This document shows, piece by piece, positions 27,801-38,764 of a stretch of 64,000 bases of DNA (positions are counted from its first letter, which is position 1; every line of letters begins with the position of its first letter). A model generated the notes under the pieces. It searched no databases. It was not told the origin of the DNA and worked only from the letters and a program-made list of their open reading frames with translations. Origin of the DNA: Streptococcaceae bacterium (GTDB lineage Bacteria; Bacillota; Bacilli; Lactobacillales; Streptococcaceae). The DNA lies in the NCBI GenBank assembly GCA_902363395.1, contig CABIZZ010000002.1:186001-250000 (forward strand), written 5' to 3'. Made by a program: the position numbers and the translations under genes.

Positions 27801-28464
27801 TGCCAGATTTGTAGAAGGCATCTAAGACATCCAAACGGCGAACAGCCTTCACACGTTTTTGACCAGTTGCAGTCTTCAATTCTTCTTTCAAGACAGCAAT
27901 TTCAGCTTCCAAATCCACTTGTTTCAAGAGGTCTTGGATCGCTTCTGCCCCCATCTTAGCGACAAAAGAACCTGGTCCGTATTCGCGCAAGCGTTCACGG
28001 TATTCACGTTCTGTCATGATGGACTTGTGCTCAAGCGGTGTATCTTTTGGATCGATCACCACATAAGCTGCGAAGTAGATGACTTCTTCAAGGGCACGAG
28101 GACTCATGTCCAAGGTCAACCCCATACGAGAAGGGATGCCTTTAAAGTACCAGATGTGTGACACAGGTGCTTTCAATTCAATGTGTCCCATGCGTTCACG
28201 ACGAACCTTGGCACGTGTTACTTCCACACCACAGCGGTCACAAACGATCCCTTTGTAACGGATCCGTTTGTATTTTCCACACGCACATTCCCAATCTTTT
28301 GTCGGTCCAAAGATGACTTCATCAAAGAGACCTTCACGTTCTGGTTTCAATGTACGGTAGTTGATTGTTTCAGGTTTCTTGACCTCTCCATAAGACCATG
28401 AACGGACCTTGCTTGGAGAAGCTAGGGTGATTTGCATACTTTTAAAACGATTTACATCAACCAC
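24811..28464 (-). CDS. rpoC: RNA polymerase beta' subunit RpoC
   Basis: This 1217-residue subunit starts with GTG ([16 protein letters not shown]), as in pneumococcus. Landmarks: the zinc ribbon [20 protein letters not shown] (residues 60-79), the catalytic loop [11 protein letters not shown] with the three Asp that bind magnesium, the bridge-helix/trigger-loop region ([26 protein letters not shown]), and the second zinc site with CRHCYG. It is full length and undisturbed. It follows rpoB after 150 bases and ends the operon. Confidence 0.99.
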   Translation of the reverse strand: MVDVNRFKSMQITLASPSKVRSWSYGEVKKPETINYRTLKPEREGLFDEVIFGPTKDWECACGKYKRIRYKGIVCDRCGVEVTRAKVRRERMGHIELKAPVSHIWYFKGIPSRMGLTLDMSPRALEEVIYFAAYVVIDPKDTPLEHKSIMTEREYRERLREYGPGSFVAKMGAEAIQDLLKQVDLEAEIAVLKEELKTATGQKRVKAVRRLDVLDAFYKSGNKPEWMVLNILPVIPPDLRPMVQLDGGRFAASDLNDLYRRVINRNNRLARLLELNAPGIIVQNEKRMLQEAVDALIDNGRRGRPITGPGSRPLKSLSHMLKGKQGRFRQNLLGKRVDFSGRSVIAVGPTLKMYQCGVPREMAIELFKPFVMREIVARDIVQNVKAAKRLVERGDERIWDILEEVIKEHPVLLNRAPTLHRLGIQAFEPVLIDGKALRLHPLVCEAYNADFDGDQMAIHVPLSEEAQAEARILMLAAEHILNPKDGKPVVTPSQDMVLGNYYLTMEEAGREGEGMVFKDRDEAVMALRNGYVHLHTRVGIATDSLNKPWTEAQQHKILLTTVGKILFNDIMPAELPYLQEPNNANLTEGVPAKYFLEPGQDVKAAIEKLELNVPFKKKNLGNIIAEIFKRFRTTETSAFLDRLKDLGYHHSTLAGLTVGIADIPVVEDKAEIIEESHKRVEQITKQFRKGMITDDERYNAVTAEWRAAREKLEKRLIDNQDPKNPIVMMMDSGARGNISNFSQLAGMRGLMAAPNGRIMELPILSNFREGLSVLEMFFSTHGARKGMTDTALKTADSGYLTRRLVDVAQDVIIREDDCGTDRGLLITSITDGKEMIEPLEERLTGRYTKKTVKHPETGEVIVGPDTLITEDIARDIVNAGVEAVTIRSVFTCNTRHGVCRHCYGINLATGDAVEVGEAVGTIAAQSIGEPGTQLTMRTFHTGGVASNTDITQGLPRVQEIFEARNPKGEAVITEVKGEVTAIEEDASTRTKKVFVRGATGEGEYVVPYTARMKVEVGDQVSRGAALTEGSIQPKRLLAVRDVLSVETYLLAEVQKVYRSQGVEIGDKHIEVMVRQMIRKVRVMDPGDTDLLMGTLMDITDFTDANRDVVISGGVPATARPVLMGITKASLETNSFLSAASFQETTRVLTDAAIRGKKDHLLGLKENVIIGKIIPAGTGMARYRNLEPQAVNEVEIIEEVPVTEEATEMVEATVVEEN

Positions 28465-28614
28465 TATTTCTTACCTTTCTTTATGTTCATTATCGATTGT
28501 ATGTTCTTCTGCTTTTTGGCGAAGGAGAGAAGGAATTTCCTTCACTCCTTCAAGCCTAAAGCTTGGGATAGAGAACCTTCTCAGGTTTTCCATCCTCTTG
28601 AACTACATATTAAA

Positions 28615-31600
28615 TTATTCTTCTTTCCCTTCAGCTTCAAAAGCCGCGCGAGCTTCCTTGGCTGCTTTTTCACGTGCTTTTTCTAGATCATCTACGTGGA
28701 TGACATCGTCGTCTTCCCCTTCGTCAAGATCGCGAAGTTCGACTTCTTTGTCATCTTCATCTAGGACACGCATATCCAATCCAAGTGATTGCAATTCTTT
28801 CACGAGTACTCGGAAGGACTCTGGTACACCTGGTTTTGGAATTGGTTTTCCTTTGGTAATCGCTTCATAAGCTTTCAAACGTCCGTTGACATCGTCTGAC
28901 TTGTAGGTCAAGATTTCTTGAAGGACATTAGATGCACCATAAGCCTCAAGGGCCCAAACTTCCATTTCCCCGAAACGTTGTCCACCAAACTGAGCTTTAC
29001 CTCCGAGTGGTTGTTGGGTAACCATTGAGTATGGTCCTACAGAACGAGCGTGGAGTTTATCATCAACCATGTGGTGAAGCTTGATCATGTACATGACACC
29101 GACAGAAACACGGTTGTCAAATGGCTCACCTGTACGACCATCGTAAAGAATGGTCTTGGCATCGCTATCCATACCAGCTTCACGAACGGTATCCCAGAGG
29201 TCTTCTGAGCTTGCTCCGTCAAAGACTGGTGTTGCGATGTGGATACCCAAGTTACGAGCTGCCATACCAAGGTGAAGTTCCATAACCTGACCGATATTCA
29301 TACGTGATGGCACCCCAAGTGGGTTCAACATGATATCAACCGGTGTACCGTCTGGAAGGTAAGGCATATCTTCAACTGGAACAATACGAGACACAACCCC
29401 TTTGTTTCCGTGACGACCGGCCATCTTATCTCCGACGCGGATCTTGCGTTTTTGTGCGATGTAAACACGAACCAACATGTTCACACCCGATTGCAATTCA
29501 TCTCCGTTTGCACGCGTAAAGATCTTGACATCGCGAACAACACCATCTCCACCGTGAGGTACACGAAGAGAAGTATCACGCACTTCACGAGATTTATCTC
29601 CAAAGATAGCGTGGAGGAGACGTTCTTCAGCAGAAAGGTCTTTTTCACCCTTCGGTGTCACCTTACCAACTAAGATATCGCCTTCTTTTACTTCCGCACC
29701 GATACGGATAATACCCATTTCGTCAAGGTTTCTGAGAGCATCTTCCCCAACGTTTGGAATTTCACGAGTGATTTCTTCAGGGCCTAACTTAGTGTCGCGC
29801 GTTTCTGATTCGAATTCTTCCAAGTGAACAGATGTGTAGACATCTTCTTTCACCAAGCGTTCGCTCATGATAACGGCATCCTCGAAGTTGTAACCTTCCC
29901 ATGTCATGTAGGCAACGATTGGGTTTTGACCAAGGGCCATTTCCCCTTTTTCCATCGATGGGCCGTCTGCGATAAAGTCGCCTTTTTCAACGACATCGCC
30001 AACTTTTACAAGGGTCCGTTGGTTGTATGCCGTACCTGAGTTTGAACGACGGAATTTTTGGATATGATAAACATCAAGAGATCCATCTTCCCGACGAACT
30101 TCTACCTTGTCAGCATCGGCATAAGTAACCTTCCCATCATGTTGCGCAATGACTGCAGCTCCTGAGTCATGGGCTGCTTGGTATTCCATACCCGTACCCA
30201 CGTAAGGCGCTTTTGGATCGATCAATGGCACAGCCTGACGTTGCATGTTGGCACCCATGAGGGCACGGTTGGAGTCATCGTTTTCCAAGAAAGGAATACA
30301 TGCTGTCGCAACGGCAACTACCTGTTTTGGAGATACGTCCATGTAGTCGACTTGATCAGATGGGAACTCTTGGTTGTTACCACGGTGACGTCCCATAACG
30401 ATTGGCTCAGCAAAGCCACCTTTTTCGTTCAACTTAGAGTTGGACTGGGCTACGATGTACTCATCTTCTTCATCAGCTGTCAACCAAACGATTTCGTTGG
30501 TGACCACACCTTTTTCACGGTCTACTTTACGGTATGGCGTTTGGATGAAACCATACTTGTTCAAGTGTCCATAGGATGACAAGTTGTTGATCAAACCGAT
30601 GTTTGGTCCTTCAGGTGTTTCGATTGGACACATACGACCATAGTGAGTGTAGTGCACGTCACGGACTTCATATCCAGCGCGATCACGTGTCAAACCACCA
30701 GGCCCTAAGGCAGACAAACGACGTTTGTGAGACAACTCAGAAAGTGGGTTGTGTTGGTCCATGAACTGGGACAATTGAGAAGAACCAAAGAATTCTTTGA
30801 TTGCTGCAGTTACTGGACGGATGTTAATGATTTGTTGAGGTGTTAATACTTCGTTATCTTGAACAGACATCCGTTCACGAACGTTACGTTCCATCCGTGA
30901 AAGCCCAAGACGCACTTGGTTGGCAAGCAATTCACCAACGGCACGAATACGACGGTTTCCAAGGTGGTCGATATCATCCACGCGGCCAAGACCTTCAGCC
31001 AAGTTAAGGAAGTAGCTCATCTCAGCAAGGATATCGGCTGGAGTGATAGTACGAACCTTATCATCTGGATTAGCATTGCCGATGATAGTGACAACGCGGT
31101 CTGGATCCGTTGGTGCCACAACCTTGAATTTTTGAAGAACGACTGGTTCTGTCAATACTGCTGAATCATTTGGAGTATAGACAATCTTGTTCAAATCACC
31201 GTCCAAATGTTCTGAGATGCTGTCGATGACATCACGTGTCATCACGGTACCAGCTTCTACAAGGATTTCCCCTGTTTCAGCATCTACCAATGGTTCTGCG
31301 ATCGTTTGGTTCAACAAACGGTTCTTGATATTGAGTTTCTTGTTGATCTTGTAGCGACCAACTGGGGCCAAGTCATAACGACGTGGATCAAAGAAACGGG
31401 CTACCAACAAGCTACGTGAGCTTTCCGCTGTTTTTGGCTCACCTGGACGAAGACGCTCATAAATTTCTTTGAGGGCTTCATCTGTACGAGAATCCATTGG
31501 GTTTTTGTGGATATCTTTTTCAACAGTGTTGCGAACCAATTCGCTATCCCCAAAGATATCAAAAATCTCGTCATCCCCAGAGAAACCAAGAGCACGAACC

Positions 31601-32184
31601 AAGGTCGTAAATGGAATCTTACGCGTACGGTCGATACGAGTATAAGCAATATCTTTTGAGTCTGTTTCAAGCTCTAGCCAAGCTCCACGGTTCGGAATAA
31701 CCGTTGATCCATAGCCAACCTTACCGTTCTTGTCCACCTTATCATTGAAGTAGACACCTGGTGAACGTACGAGCTGAGATACGATGATCCGCTCTCCACC
31801 ATTGATGATAAAGGTTCCCATCTCAGTCATGATTGGGAAATCACCAAAGAAGACTTCTTGAGTTTTGATTTCGCCTGTTTCCTTGTTGACCAAGCGGAAG
31901 GTTACAAAGATTGGGGCAGAATAGCTCGCATCATGGATACGTGCTTCTTCCAAGGTATACTTTGGTTCTCTGATTTCATAGCCGACGAATTCCAACTCCA
32001 TTGTGTCTGTGAAGTTCGAAATTGGCAATACATCTTCGAAAACTTCTTTCAAACCATGATCCAGAAAATCTTTAAATGAATCCGTTTGGATTTCAATCAA
32101 ATTTGGTAAATCAAGAACTTCTTTGATTCTTGAAAAACTACGACGGGTCCGATGTTTCCCGTATTGAACGTCATGTCCTGCCAA
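28615..32184 (-). CDS. rpoB: RNA polymerase beta subunit RpoB
   Basis: This 1189-residue subunit starts with TTG behind AAAGGAG ([17 protein letters not shown]), the same start as the pneumococcal gene. The rifampicin region ([20 protein letters not shown], then [11 protein letters not shown]) has the wild-type residues Q, D, H and S at the common resistance sites. The C-terminal part has [24 protein letters not shown] core signatures and an acidic tail ([20 protein letters not shown]). It shares an operon with rpoC. Confidence 0.99.
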   Translation of the reverse strand: MAGHDVQYGKHRTRRSFSRIKEVLDLPNLIEIQTDSFKDFLDHGLKEVFEDVLPISNFTDTMELEFVGYEIREPKYTLEEARIHDASYSAPIFVTFRLVNKETGEIKTQEVFFGDFPIMTEMGTFIINGGERIIVSQLVRSPGVYFNDKVDKNGKVGYGSTVIPNRGAWLELETDSKDIAYTRIDRTRKIPFTTLVRALGFSGDDEIFDIFGDSELVRNTVEKDIHKNPMDSRTDEALKEIYERLRPGEPKTAESSRSLLVARFFDPRRYDLAPVGRYKINKKLNIKNRLLNQTIAEPLVDAETGEILVEAGTVMTRDVIDSISEHLDGDLNKIVYTPNDSAVLTEPVVLQKFKVVAPTDPDRVVTIIGNANPDDKVRTITPADILAEMSYFLNLAEGLGRVDDIDHLGNRRIRAVGELLANQVRLGLSRMERNVRERMSVQDNEVLTPQQIINIRPVTAAIKEFFGSSQLSQFMDQHNPLSELSHKRRLSALGPGGLTRDRAGYEVRDVHYTHYGRMCPIETPEGPNIGLINNLSSYGHLNKYGFIQTPYRKVDREKGVVTNEIVWLTADEEDEYIVAQSNSKLNEKGGFAEPIVMGRHRGNNQEFPSDQVDYMDVSPKQVVAVATACIPFLENDDSNRALMGANMQRQAVPLIDPKAPYVGTGMEYQAAHDSGAAVIAQHDGKVTYADADKVEVRREDGSLDVYHIQKFRRSNSGTAYNQRTLVKVGDVVEKGDFIADGPSMEKGEMALGQNPIVAYMTWEGYNFEDAVIMSERLVKEDVYTSVHLEEFESETRDTKLGPEEITREIPNVGEDALRNLDEMGIIRIGAEVKEGDILVGKVTPKGEKDLSAEERLLHAIFGDKSREVRDTSLRVPHGGDGVVRDVKIFTRANGDELQSGVNMLVRVYIAQKRKIRVGDKMAGRHGNKGVVSRIVPVEDMPYLPDGTPVDIMLNPLGVPSRMNIGQVMELHLGMAARNLGIHIATPVFDGASSEDLWDTVREAGMDSDAKTILYDGRTGEPFDNRVSVGVMYMIKLHHMVDDKLHARSVGPYSMVTQQPLGGKAQFGGQRFGEMEVWALEAYGASNVLQEILTYKSDDVNGRLKAYEAITKGKPIPKPGVPESFRVLVKELQSLGLDMRVLDEDDKEVELRDLDEGEDDDVIHVDDLEKAREKAAKEARAAFEAEGKEE

Positions 32185-32360
32185 AGTTTTAACTCCTTTT
32201 CTATACTAGGATACCAGCTAGGGGAAGCCCCTCTCTGAAGATCCGGTTTCTAGATCGCTTCTGACCACATCAGAATAGTTCTGATCCAATCGAAACGACG
32301 TTATGAAGGGGGTGTGATCTACATCACGTGAGAAGAAAACTCCTCCGTATCATTCATCCT
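32185..32360 (-). ncRNA. Structured 5' leader of rpoB (possible Lacto-rpoB motif)
   Basis: Upstream of the TTG start the transcript can form AGGGG-CTT-CCCCT (about 32220-32232), TTCTGA/TCAGAA (32259-32275) and GATC-paired hairpins. Lactic acid bacteria have a described conserved RNA in this position (Lacto-rpoB). I assign this by location and fold, not by a consensus match. Confidence 0.45.
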
Positions 32361-32368
32361 TTTTGGAA

Positions 32369-32416
32369 TTTTTAGAAAGATTAAGTTTGTGTGACAAACT
32401 CGGTTTTTTCTAAAAA
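32369..32416. repeat. Long inverted repeat upstream of rpoB
   Basis: TTTTTAGAAA (32369-32378) pairs with TTTCTAAAAA (32407-32416), and inside it AGTTTGT (32384-32390) pairs with ACAAACT (32394-32400) around GTG. On plus it is followed by T-rich sequence. It lies between the pbp1b terminator and the rpoB leader, so it may overlap the promoter or act as a terminator for antisense reading. Confidence 0.6.
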
Positions 32417-32423
32417 TAGGCAC

Positions 32424-32469
32424 AAAAAGAGCAGCTAAATCGACTTTTATAAAGTTTGATTTAACTGCT
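32424..32469 (-). terminator. Terminator of pbp1b
   Basis: On minus, AGCAG-T-TAAATC pairs with GATTTA-G-CTGCT and is followed by CTTTTT. Confidence 0.85.
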
Positions 32470-32605
32470 GTAAGCTTCTATTTGGACAATATTTCAAATA
32501 AAGCGCACGACAAATTACTTGTCCTTATTATATCGTATTTTCACAAAAAACACAAGGTTTTCTCTAGACATGAAAACGATTTTATGGTATTGTCCCTGAT
32601 AATTT

Positions 32606-35047
32606 TTACCGGTTTTGTCCACTCGATGATGAACTACTTGGCGTGCTCGAATTGTTTGTCCGGTTGGTATTGCGATTTCCATTGGAAGGATTTGCTGAAC
32701 CACCTAAGATTCCAGCCCAAGCGCTAGCATAATCACTATCTGAACCACCAATCGCAAAGCGGTAGGTCGTTTGTGGAGCACCATTTTTAGCCCAATAGCT
32801 GGTAACCGTCGCACCCGACACATCGATATCACGACCATTGACATTGACACGACCAGGTCGTTGTCCTGTCGATTTGAGAACAGTCGATGAAATGACACTG
32901 CTATCTAGGGTGAAGCGATCTTGAACGCCCCAAGCATTTGGATCTGCTTGATAGATAGCATTGGCTAAATAGGCCATGTAGCTTGCGTTGTTGTTGTAAC
33001 CTGTCAACGGAGCCATAGAAGCATTGTTATCGTGTCCAATCCAGCCACCTAAGGTGAGATTTGGAGTAGACAGCATGAGCCACATATCTCCGTTCTCATT
33101 GGTAGTTCCAGTTTTCCCTATCCAATCGGCATTAGCAAGGGTTGGGTTAACCTGGCTGATCCGACTCTTGAAGGTCGTTGTCGCACCGGAGCTAATGACA
33201 CCTCTTAACAGGTCCTGCATGATAGTCGCAGTTGCTGCTGAATAGACTCGAGTTGGTTTGCTTTCGTGCTGGTAAACAACTTTTCCGTTCTGATCCATGA
33301 TTTTTTCAATCATGTAGCGTTTTTGGTAATTCCCATTATTGGCAATGGTTTGATAACCGTTTGTATGTTGGGCGACGCTTACTTCGATCCCGCCTCCCAT
33401 TGGCAAACTTTCAATGCCGTACTCAGCGATATCATAGCCCATTTTTTCCATATAGCCAGGGACATCAACACCCTTTTCACGGAGAGTACGATAGGTCCAA
33501 TAAGCCGGGATATTCCATGAGGTATTGAGGGCCTCTCGGAGGTCCATCATACCAGTCCCTCGGTTATCCACGTGCATAATTGGCTCTCCACTAGAAAAGT
33601 TAGTTGGATAATTGGAGACGATACTATTGCTTCCCATCAAGCCTTGGTCAATGGCGATTCCATAAGCCAGCAAGGGTTTAATGGTAGAACCAGGAGAACG
33701 CTCTGTATCAAAAGCGTGGTTATTCTGATTCCCGTCAAAATTCCGTCCCCCAACAAAGCCAAGAATCGCTCCTGTTCGATTGTCCATAAGGACATTTCCG
33801 ACTTCTACCGTACCCGTTCCATCGTCCAAGATACCGCCATAATTGGCAACTGCTTCTTGCATGGCATTGTAGATAGCTTTGTTGATAGTGGTCTGAACCG
33901 TATAGCCACCCTCTCTCAATTCCTTCTTCGCCAACTCTTGATAAGATTTAACCGTCGAATTGTTTTTAAGGTCGTGACTAGAGACGTTGTCTCTCTTAAT
34001 TAGATACTCATACATGGCATCTTCCGCTTCACTAACAGCTTGGAAATACAAGTAGTCGTGCGGCGTCTTCTCGATGCCATTTGACGGAAGGAAATCCTTG
34101 CTCAAATCATATTGACTGTATTGGTCGTACTCTTCCTTGCTGATAGCCCCTGTCCGGTACATGTTGTACAAGACATCCTTGGCACGATCCAAGCCTAAAG
34201 CTTGATTTTCCGGAGTCTTGAGGCTGCCATCTGAAGCGTAAGGTGAGTAGACAATTGGACTCTGTGGCAAACCAGCAATGAAGGCTGCCTGTGGAACAGT
34301 CAAGTCTTTGGCAGAAACACCAAAAATCCCTTGAGCCGCCGCTTCCACTCCCGCGATATTTTGTCCCCGGTTGTTTCGACCAAATGGAGAGACATTGAGG
34401 TAGGTCGTTAAAATTTCGTCCTTATCCATTACCCGCTCTAGAGCAAGGGCATCGATAATCTCAGCAGCTTTCCGTGAGAAGGTCGGTGCATCTCCCACAA
34501 CTTGTTGTTTGATCAACTGTTGGGTCAGAGTCGAACCACCACTAGAGGACCCTACTCCAGCAACTGAACCCAAGGTGGCTCGGATCACCGCTTTCGGAAC
34601 AACCCCGTTATGGCTATTAAAGTTCTCATCTTCTGTGGCAATGACAGCCTTTTTGACATTGTCCGAAATCGCATCCTTTTGGACAGGGATCCGAATCAAG
34701 TCGCTGTCAATATCAGAAATGATGCTTCCATCTGAGTAGGAAATCTTTGAAACACTCGAAATATTTCGCACTTGTTGAACCAATTGGGTCGGATCCGGTG
34801 TCTCTGTCTCATTAAAGAGGCTAGCTGCATAACCAATCGCAATCCCTGCACCAAACAAGAGACCACCTAAAGCAAACACCAATAGCACATCCCAAAGGAG
34901 TTTCATGGTCCGGAGAATCGTTGCCACGAAATCTCCTAGTGACCAGCCCTCCTTGTCTTCTTTCTCATCGACTTCAACAGTCATCTTGGCAAAGAAGTCT
35001 TTTATTTTCTTCCCGCACTTTGTAAAAAATTCTCTCATTTGACTCAC
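32606..35047 (-). CDS. pbp1b: Class A penicillin-binding protein PBP1b
   Basis: This 813-residue bifunctional cell-wall synthase has a short cytoplasmic tail and one transmembrane helix (about residues 50-75). The GT51 glycosyltransferase domain ([19 protein letters not shown], then [14 protein letters not shown]) precedes the transpeptidase domain. That carries the active Ser in [13 protein letters not shown], the SWN motif in [12 protein letters not shown] and the KTG motif in [13 protein letters not shown]. The C-terminal 35 residues are Asn/Ser/Thr-rich. GTG 35047 is chosen because GGAGAAA lies seven bases before it; ATG 35038 is an alternative. It polymerises and crosslinks peptidoglycan outside the membrane. 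Monocistronic. Confidence 0.96.
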   Translation of the reverse strand: MSQMREFFTKCGKKIKDFFAKMTVEVDEKEDKEGWSLGDFVATILRTMKLLWDVLLVFALGGLLFGAGIAIGYAASLFNETETPDPTQLVQQVRNISSVSKISYSDGSIISDIDSDLIRIPVQKDAISDNVKKAVIATEDENFNSHNGVVPKAVIRATLGSVAGVGSSSGGSTLTQQLIKQQVVGDAPTFSRKAAEIIDALALERVMDKDEILTTYLNVSPFGRNNRGQNIAGVEAAAQGIFGVSAKDLTVPQAAFIAGLPQSPIVYSPYASDGSLKTPENQALGLDRAKDVLYNMYRTGAISKEEYDQYSQYDLSKDFLPSNGIEKTPHDYLYFQAVSEAEDAMYEYLIKRDNVSSHDLKNNSTVKSYQELAKKELREGGYTVQTTINKAIYNAMQEAVANYGGILDDGTGTVEVGNVLMDNRTGAILGFVGGRNFDGNQNNHAFDTERSPGSTIKPLLAYGIAIDQGLMGSNSIVSNYPTNFSSGEPIMHVDNRGTGMMDLREALNTSWNIPAYWTYRTLREKGVDVPGYMEKMGYDIAEYGIESLPMGGGIEVSVAQHTNGYQTIANNGNYQKRYMIEKIMDQNGKVVYQHESKPTRVYSAATATIMQDLLRGVISSGATTTFKSRISQVNPTLANADWIGKTGTTNENGDMWLMLSTPNLTLGGWIGHDNNASMAPLTGYNNNASYMAYLANAIYQADPNAWGVQDRFTLDSSVISSTVLKSTGQRPGRVNVNGRDIDVSGATVTSYWAKNGAPQTTYRFAIGGSDSDYASAWAGILGGSANPSNGNRNTNRTNNSSTPSSSSSSGQNR

Positions 35048-35149
35048 TCTATTTCTCCTTGTCCTTCCTATTATACCAAATGGACCTCTTTCTTTTCAAT
35101 TCCTAAAGTTGCGAACACTGCTTCCGATTGGATTTTTTTCGTCCATTCA

Positions 35150-35177
35150 TTGCTATTTCAAGTCATTATGGTAAAAT
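35150..35177 (+). promoter_or_regulatory. Promoter of tyrS
   Basis: TTGCTA (35150-35155), 16-base spacer, TAAAAT (35172-35177) with an extended TGG. The leader to the ATG is only about 65 bases. It is too short for a T-box and I see none. Confidence 0.68.
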
Positions 35178-35246
35178 AGAGAGAAACCATACAGATACTG
35201 GACTGTTTTCATCGATCCGGCCAGTAGCTTAGAAAAGGAGAGAACG

Positions 35247-36503
35247 ATGCACATTTTTGATGAGCTAAAAGAACGTGGTTTGATTTTCCAAACGACTGAC
35301 GAAGATGCTTTGCGTAAAGCCCTAGAAGAAGGACAAGTATCGTATTATACTGGCTACGATCCAACTGCTGATAGTTTGCACCTTGGGCACCTTGTTGCAA
35401 TCTTGACCAGTCGTCGCTTACAATTGGCAGGCCACAAACCTTATGCGCTTGTCGGTGGTGCGACCGGACTCATTGGAGACCCTTCTTTCAAAGATGCCGA
35501 GCGCAGTTTACAAACTAAGGATACTGTAGACGGTTGGGTCACTTCTATCCAAGGGCAATTGTCTCGTTTCTTAGATTTTGAAAATGGGGAAAATAAGGCT
35601 GTCATGGTCAATAACTACGACTGGTTTGGCAGCATTAGCTTCATTGACTTCCTTCGCGATATCGGAAAATACTTCACTGTCAACTACATGATGAGTAAGG
35701 AGTCTGTGAAGAAACGTATTGAAACAGGGATTTCTTACACTGAGTTTGCCTACCAAATCATGCAAGGCTATGACTTCTTTGTCCTTAACCAAGAGCACAA
35801 TGTAACCCTCCAAATCGGTGGTTCTGACCAATGGGGAAATATGACTGCTGGTACAGAATTGCTTCGTCGTAAGGCTGACAAGACTGGTCACGTTATCACT
35901 GTTCCACTCATTACCGACGCAACTGGTAAGAAATTTGGTAAATCTGAAGGAAACGCGGTTTGGCTCAACCCTGAAAAGACTTCTCCATACGAAATGTACC
36001 AATTCTGGATGAATGTCATGGACGCTGACGCTGTTCGCTTCTTGAAAATCTTTACCTTCTTGTCACTGGACGAAATCGAAGAGATCCGCAAACAGTTTGA
36101 GGCTGCTCCTCATGAACGCTTGGCTCAAAAAGTCTTGGCTCGTGAAGTGGTCACCCTCGTTCACGGTGAAGAAGCCTACAAGGAAGCCCTTAACATCACT
36201 GAGCAACTCTTTGCAGGGAATATCAAAAACCTTTCTGTTAAAGAACTTAAACAAGGCCTTCGTGGTGTGCCAAACTACCAAGTACAAGCGGACGAAAACC
36301 ACAATATCGTAGAATTGCTCGTGTCTTCTGGCGTGGTGAATTCCAAACGCCAAGCCCGTGAAGATGTTCAAAATGGAGCTATCTACGTCAACGGCGACCG
36401 CATCCAAGACCTTGACTATGTCTTGAGCGATAGCGATAAATTAGAAAATGAATTGACCGTTATCCGTCGCGGTAAGAAAAAATACTTTGTTTTGACTTAT
36501 TAA
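35247..36503 (+). CDS. tyrS: Tyrosyl-tRNA synthetase TyrS
   Basis: This 418-residue class I synthetase charges tRNA-Tyr. The HIGH motif is [17 protein letters not shown], the KMSKS motif is [13 protein letters not shown], and the C-terminal S4 RNA-binding domain has [23 protein letters not shown] follows AAAAGGAGAGAACG. It is divergent from pbp1b, with its own promoter and terminator. Confidence 0.98.
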   Translation: MHIFDELKERGLIFQTTDEDALRKALEEGQVSYYTGYDPTADSLHLGHLVAILTSRRLQLAGHKPYALVGGATGLIGDPSFKDAERSLQTKDTVDGWVTSIQGQLSRFLDFENGENKAVMVNNYDWFGSISFIDFLRDIGKYFTVNYMMSKESVKKRIETGISYTEFAYQIMQGYDFFVLNQEHNVTLQIGGSDQWGNMTAGTELLRRKADKTGHVITVPLITDATGKKFGKSEGNAVWLNPEKTSPYEMYQFWMNVMDADAVRFLKIFTFLSLDEIEEIRKQFEAAPHERLAQKVLAREVVTLVHGEEAYKEALNITEQLFAGNIKNLSVKELKQGLRGVPNYQVQADENHNIVELLVSSGVVNSKRQAREDVQNGAIYVNGDRIQDLDYVLSDSDKLENELTVIRRGKKKYFVLTY

Positions 36504-36511
36504 AAAGAAGA

Positions 36512-36542
36512 CCTCTGAAGCTATGACTTTCAGAGGTTTTTT
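36512..36542 (+). terminator. Terminator of tyrS
   Basis: CCTCTGAA pairs with TTCAGAGG and is followed by six T. Confidence 0.92.
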
Positions 36543-36559
36543 GGTACACTAGATGTATC

Positions 36560-37402
36560 ATGACGATCAAACCAAAATTACAACGATTTCAGACAGCCAC
36601 TGCTTTTGCCTGTCCCATCTGTCAAGAAGCCCTCGACCTAGTCCAACAAAGCTTGGTCTGCACTAACCGCCACTCCTTTGACCTTGCTAAGTTTGGCTAT
36701 GTGAACTTGGCCCCACAAGTAAAGGCCTCTAAGGACTATGACAAGGAGAATTTTCAAAACCGGCAACTCGTTCTAGAGAACGGTTTCTACAATCACATCC
36801 TCACTAGCCTGTCAGAATGCTTGTCTCCACTGGACCATCAAGCCAACATTTTAGATATTGGTTGCGGGGAAGGCTACTATTCGCGCAGCTTACAAGAACG
36901 GTATCCAGACCATTCCTTTTACGCCTTTGATTTATCTAAGGAATCGATCCAACTGGCTGCCAAAAGCGACCAGGAATGGAAGGTCAAGTGGTTTGTCGGA
37001 GATCTGGCCCGTCTCCCTCTTTTAGACCAGAGCATGGACCTTCTCCTAGATATCTTTTCACCAGCAAATTATCAGGAATTCAAACGTGTCCTGGCCCCAG
37101 ACGGTCGCCTTATCAAGGTAATCCCAACAGCCGCCCATCTGCAAGAGATTCGTCAGAAGGTGAAGGAACACCTGGATCAGGCCGATTATTCCAATGAGCA
37201 GATTATTCAACATTTCTCTGATCATTTTACGATTGACAACACCATCCATTGCCAGGAAACCTTCGAGCTCACACCAGCATTACGGGAGGCCCTTCTGAGC
37301 ATGACGCCTCTCCTCTTTCACGTCGATCCAGCGCAAATTGACTGGACCGACCTGACTCAAGTCACGATTTCCGCCACGATTTTGATCGGAAGAAGCAACT
37401 AA
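36560..37402 (+). CDS. rlmA: 23S rRNA guanine-N1 methyltransferase (RlmA(II) family)
   Basis: This 280-residue protein has an N-terminal zinc finger CPICQEALDLV...CTNRHSFD (Cys, Cys, Cys, His; residues 18-40). The SAM-binding domain follows (NILDIGCGEGYYSRSL). Gram-positive RlmA(II), or TlrB-type, enzymes methylate G748 of 23S rRNA in the macrolide tunnel, and pneumococcal RlmA(II) modulates telithromycin binding. It is probably transcribed from its own weak promoter after the tyrS terminator. Confidence 0.92.
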   Translation: MTIKPKLQRFQTATAFACPICQEALDLVQQSLVCTNRHSFDLAKFGYVNLAPQVKASKDYDKENFQNRQLVLENGFYNHILTSLSECLSPLDHQANILDIGCGEGYYSRSLQERYPDHSFYAFDLSKESIQLAAKSDQEWKVKWFVGDLARLPLLDQSMDLLLDIFSPANYQEFKRVLAPDGRLIKVIPTAAHLQEIRQKVKEHLDQADYSNEQIIQHFSDHFTIDNTIHCQETFELTPALREALLSMTPLLFHVDPAQIDWTDLTQVTISATILIGRSN

Positions 37403-37442
37403 AAAACACCCTCCATTTTTTAATCAATGGAGGGTATTTTTC
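37402..37442. terminator. Bidirectional terminator between rlmA and yesN
   Basis: ACCCTCCATT pairs with AATGGAGGGT with A-run before and T-run after. It serves the convergent rlmA and yesN genes. Confidence 0.9.
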
Positions 37443-37453
37443 ATGTTTTCAGA

Positions 37454-38752
37454 TCAGTCACTTTCCTCTACGCCGATTTGTTGACGGTAGGCTTTAGGAG
37501 ACTTGCCACACAACTTGCGGAATACTTTATAAAAGTAACCGACATTGCTGTAGCCGACCTCATAGCAAATATCTTCGATACTTTCCGTTGTGGACAACAG
37601 CAACTGTTGAGCTGCTTTGATCCGTTGTTTATTCAGGAGTTCCGCAAAGGTGGAATTGGTCTCACGCTTGATCAATTGCCCCAAATAAACAGGATTGATA
37701 TAAAGGTCTTTACTGATATCCTTGAGCGACAGTTCCTTCCGATAGTCGCGCCCAATCACTTCTAAGACGGTCGCCACATTATTGTTCATTCGATATTGAG
37801 AGAAGAAGGTCTCCAATTGATTCCGAACGCAGGTAACAAGCTCCTCGAAAGTCGTTGTCTCATGAACAGCTTTCACAACTTCTGTCAGGTCATCTCCCTG
37901 CAGGTGTTCAAACAAATGAAAGACATCCATAATGAATTGAATAAAGAGTTGCTTGGCTATCGCCACTTTTGGGGTATGGCTTTTCACGGTTTCTTCCAAC
38001 CAGTTCAACTCCTCTAAAATCTGTTGGATATTTCCCTGGATGATGACACGGTAGATGGGTTCGTAGTAATTAAAGACACCATCTTCTTCCTCCAAAGGGA
38101 GATCCCCATAAAACAGACTTCGTTCAACAAGCTCTTTAAATTGTTGAAAATGTTCTTTGTAAGGTGCTTGGAAACGGCGCTGTAGGAAAGCTCCTTCATC
38201 CTCATCTGAAAGATAGAGTTGAAGATTTTTCCCTAAGACCTGATAAGACGAACTGGCAAAGCCTTTCCTCTCCTTATCCACTCCAATCCAGAGTTCTTTT
38301 CTCCCCCGAATAGCTTGTTCGAATTCTTCCTCTGACCAGTCTTCATGAAGGAGCCGATTGGCCGTCTCTTGATCTGGTTTTTTTAGAGTTTGAGATAACT
38401 TTTCTAGGATATTCCCCAGCTCCACCTTATTGACAGGCTTTAACAGGTAGTCTGCTACCCGGAGGTTTAAGGCCTTTTTTACATAAGCAAAATCTTGGTA
38501 CCCCGACATAATGATATAGGCCGCATGGGGAAGAATGGACTGCATTTGATCAATCATTTCCAGACCAGTTTTTCCTGGCATATTGACATCCGTAATCACG
38601 ATATCCACTGGATAATCCGCAACATAGGCCAAGGCCTGATCTGCATCCTCTGCGGTGTAAACAACTTCCATGTCCCATTTTTCAAAGGGAATCAGTTTTT
38701 TCAACCCCTCCGTAATCATATATTCGTCGTCAACCAATAAGACTTTATACAC
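37454..38752 (-). CDS. yesN: AraC-type response regulator (YesN/TCS07-like)
   Basis: This is a 432-residue regulator. The receiver domain has LLVDDEYMI, the phospho-acceptor in IVITDVNMPGKTG (Asp about residue 55), IMSGYQDF and DYLLKPV. A long middle domain has no clear motif. The C-terminal AraC DNA-binding domain reads ELSLKDISKDLYINPVYLGQLIKRETNSTF and IEDICYEVGYSNVGYFYKVFRKLCGKSPKAYR. It pairs with the YesM kinase just upstream. Its neighbours suggest it activates the N-glycan uptake and degradation genes, as reported for pneumococcal TCS07. Confidence 0.93.
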   Translation of the reverse strand: MYKVLLVDDEYMITEGLKKLIPFEKWDMEVVYTAEDADQALAYVADYPVDIVITDVNMPGKTGLEMIDQMQSILPHAAYIIMSGYQDFAYVKKALNLRVADYLLKPVNKVELGNILEKLSQTLKKPDQETANRLLHEDWSEEEFEQAIRGRKELWIGVDKERKGFASSSYQVLGKNLQLYLSDEDEGAFLQRRFQAPYKEHFQQFKELVERSLFYGDLPLEEEDGVFNYYEPIYRVIIQGNIQQILEELNWLEETVKSHTPKVAIAKQLFIQFIMDVFHLFEHLQGDDLTEVVKAVHETTTFEELVTCVRNQLETFFSQYRMNNNVATVLEVIGRDYRKELSLKDISKDLYINPVYLGQLIKRETNSTFAELLNKQRIKAAQQLLLSTTESIEDICYEVGYSNVGYFYKVFRKLCGKSPKAYRQQIGVEESD

Positions 38753-38764
38753 GATTTTTTCCTC

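Noticed and set aside
30690..30800. Rifampicin-resistance change in rpoB
   Set aside because: The rifampicin region reads wild type at the usual Q, D, H and S positions.
24825..32079. Many long plus-strand frames inside rpoC and rpoB
   Set aside because: They are antisense shadows of two highly conserved genes, with no ribosome sites or family similarity.
35178..35246. T-box riboswitch before tyrS
   Set aside because: The leader is only about 65 bases and has no T-box sequence or specifier stem.
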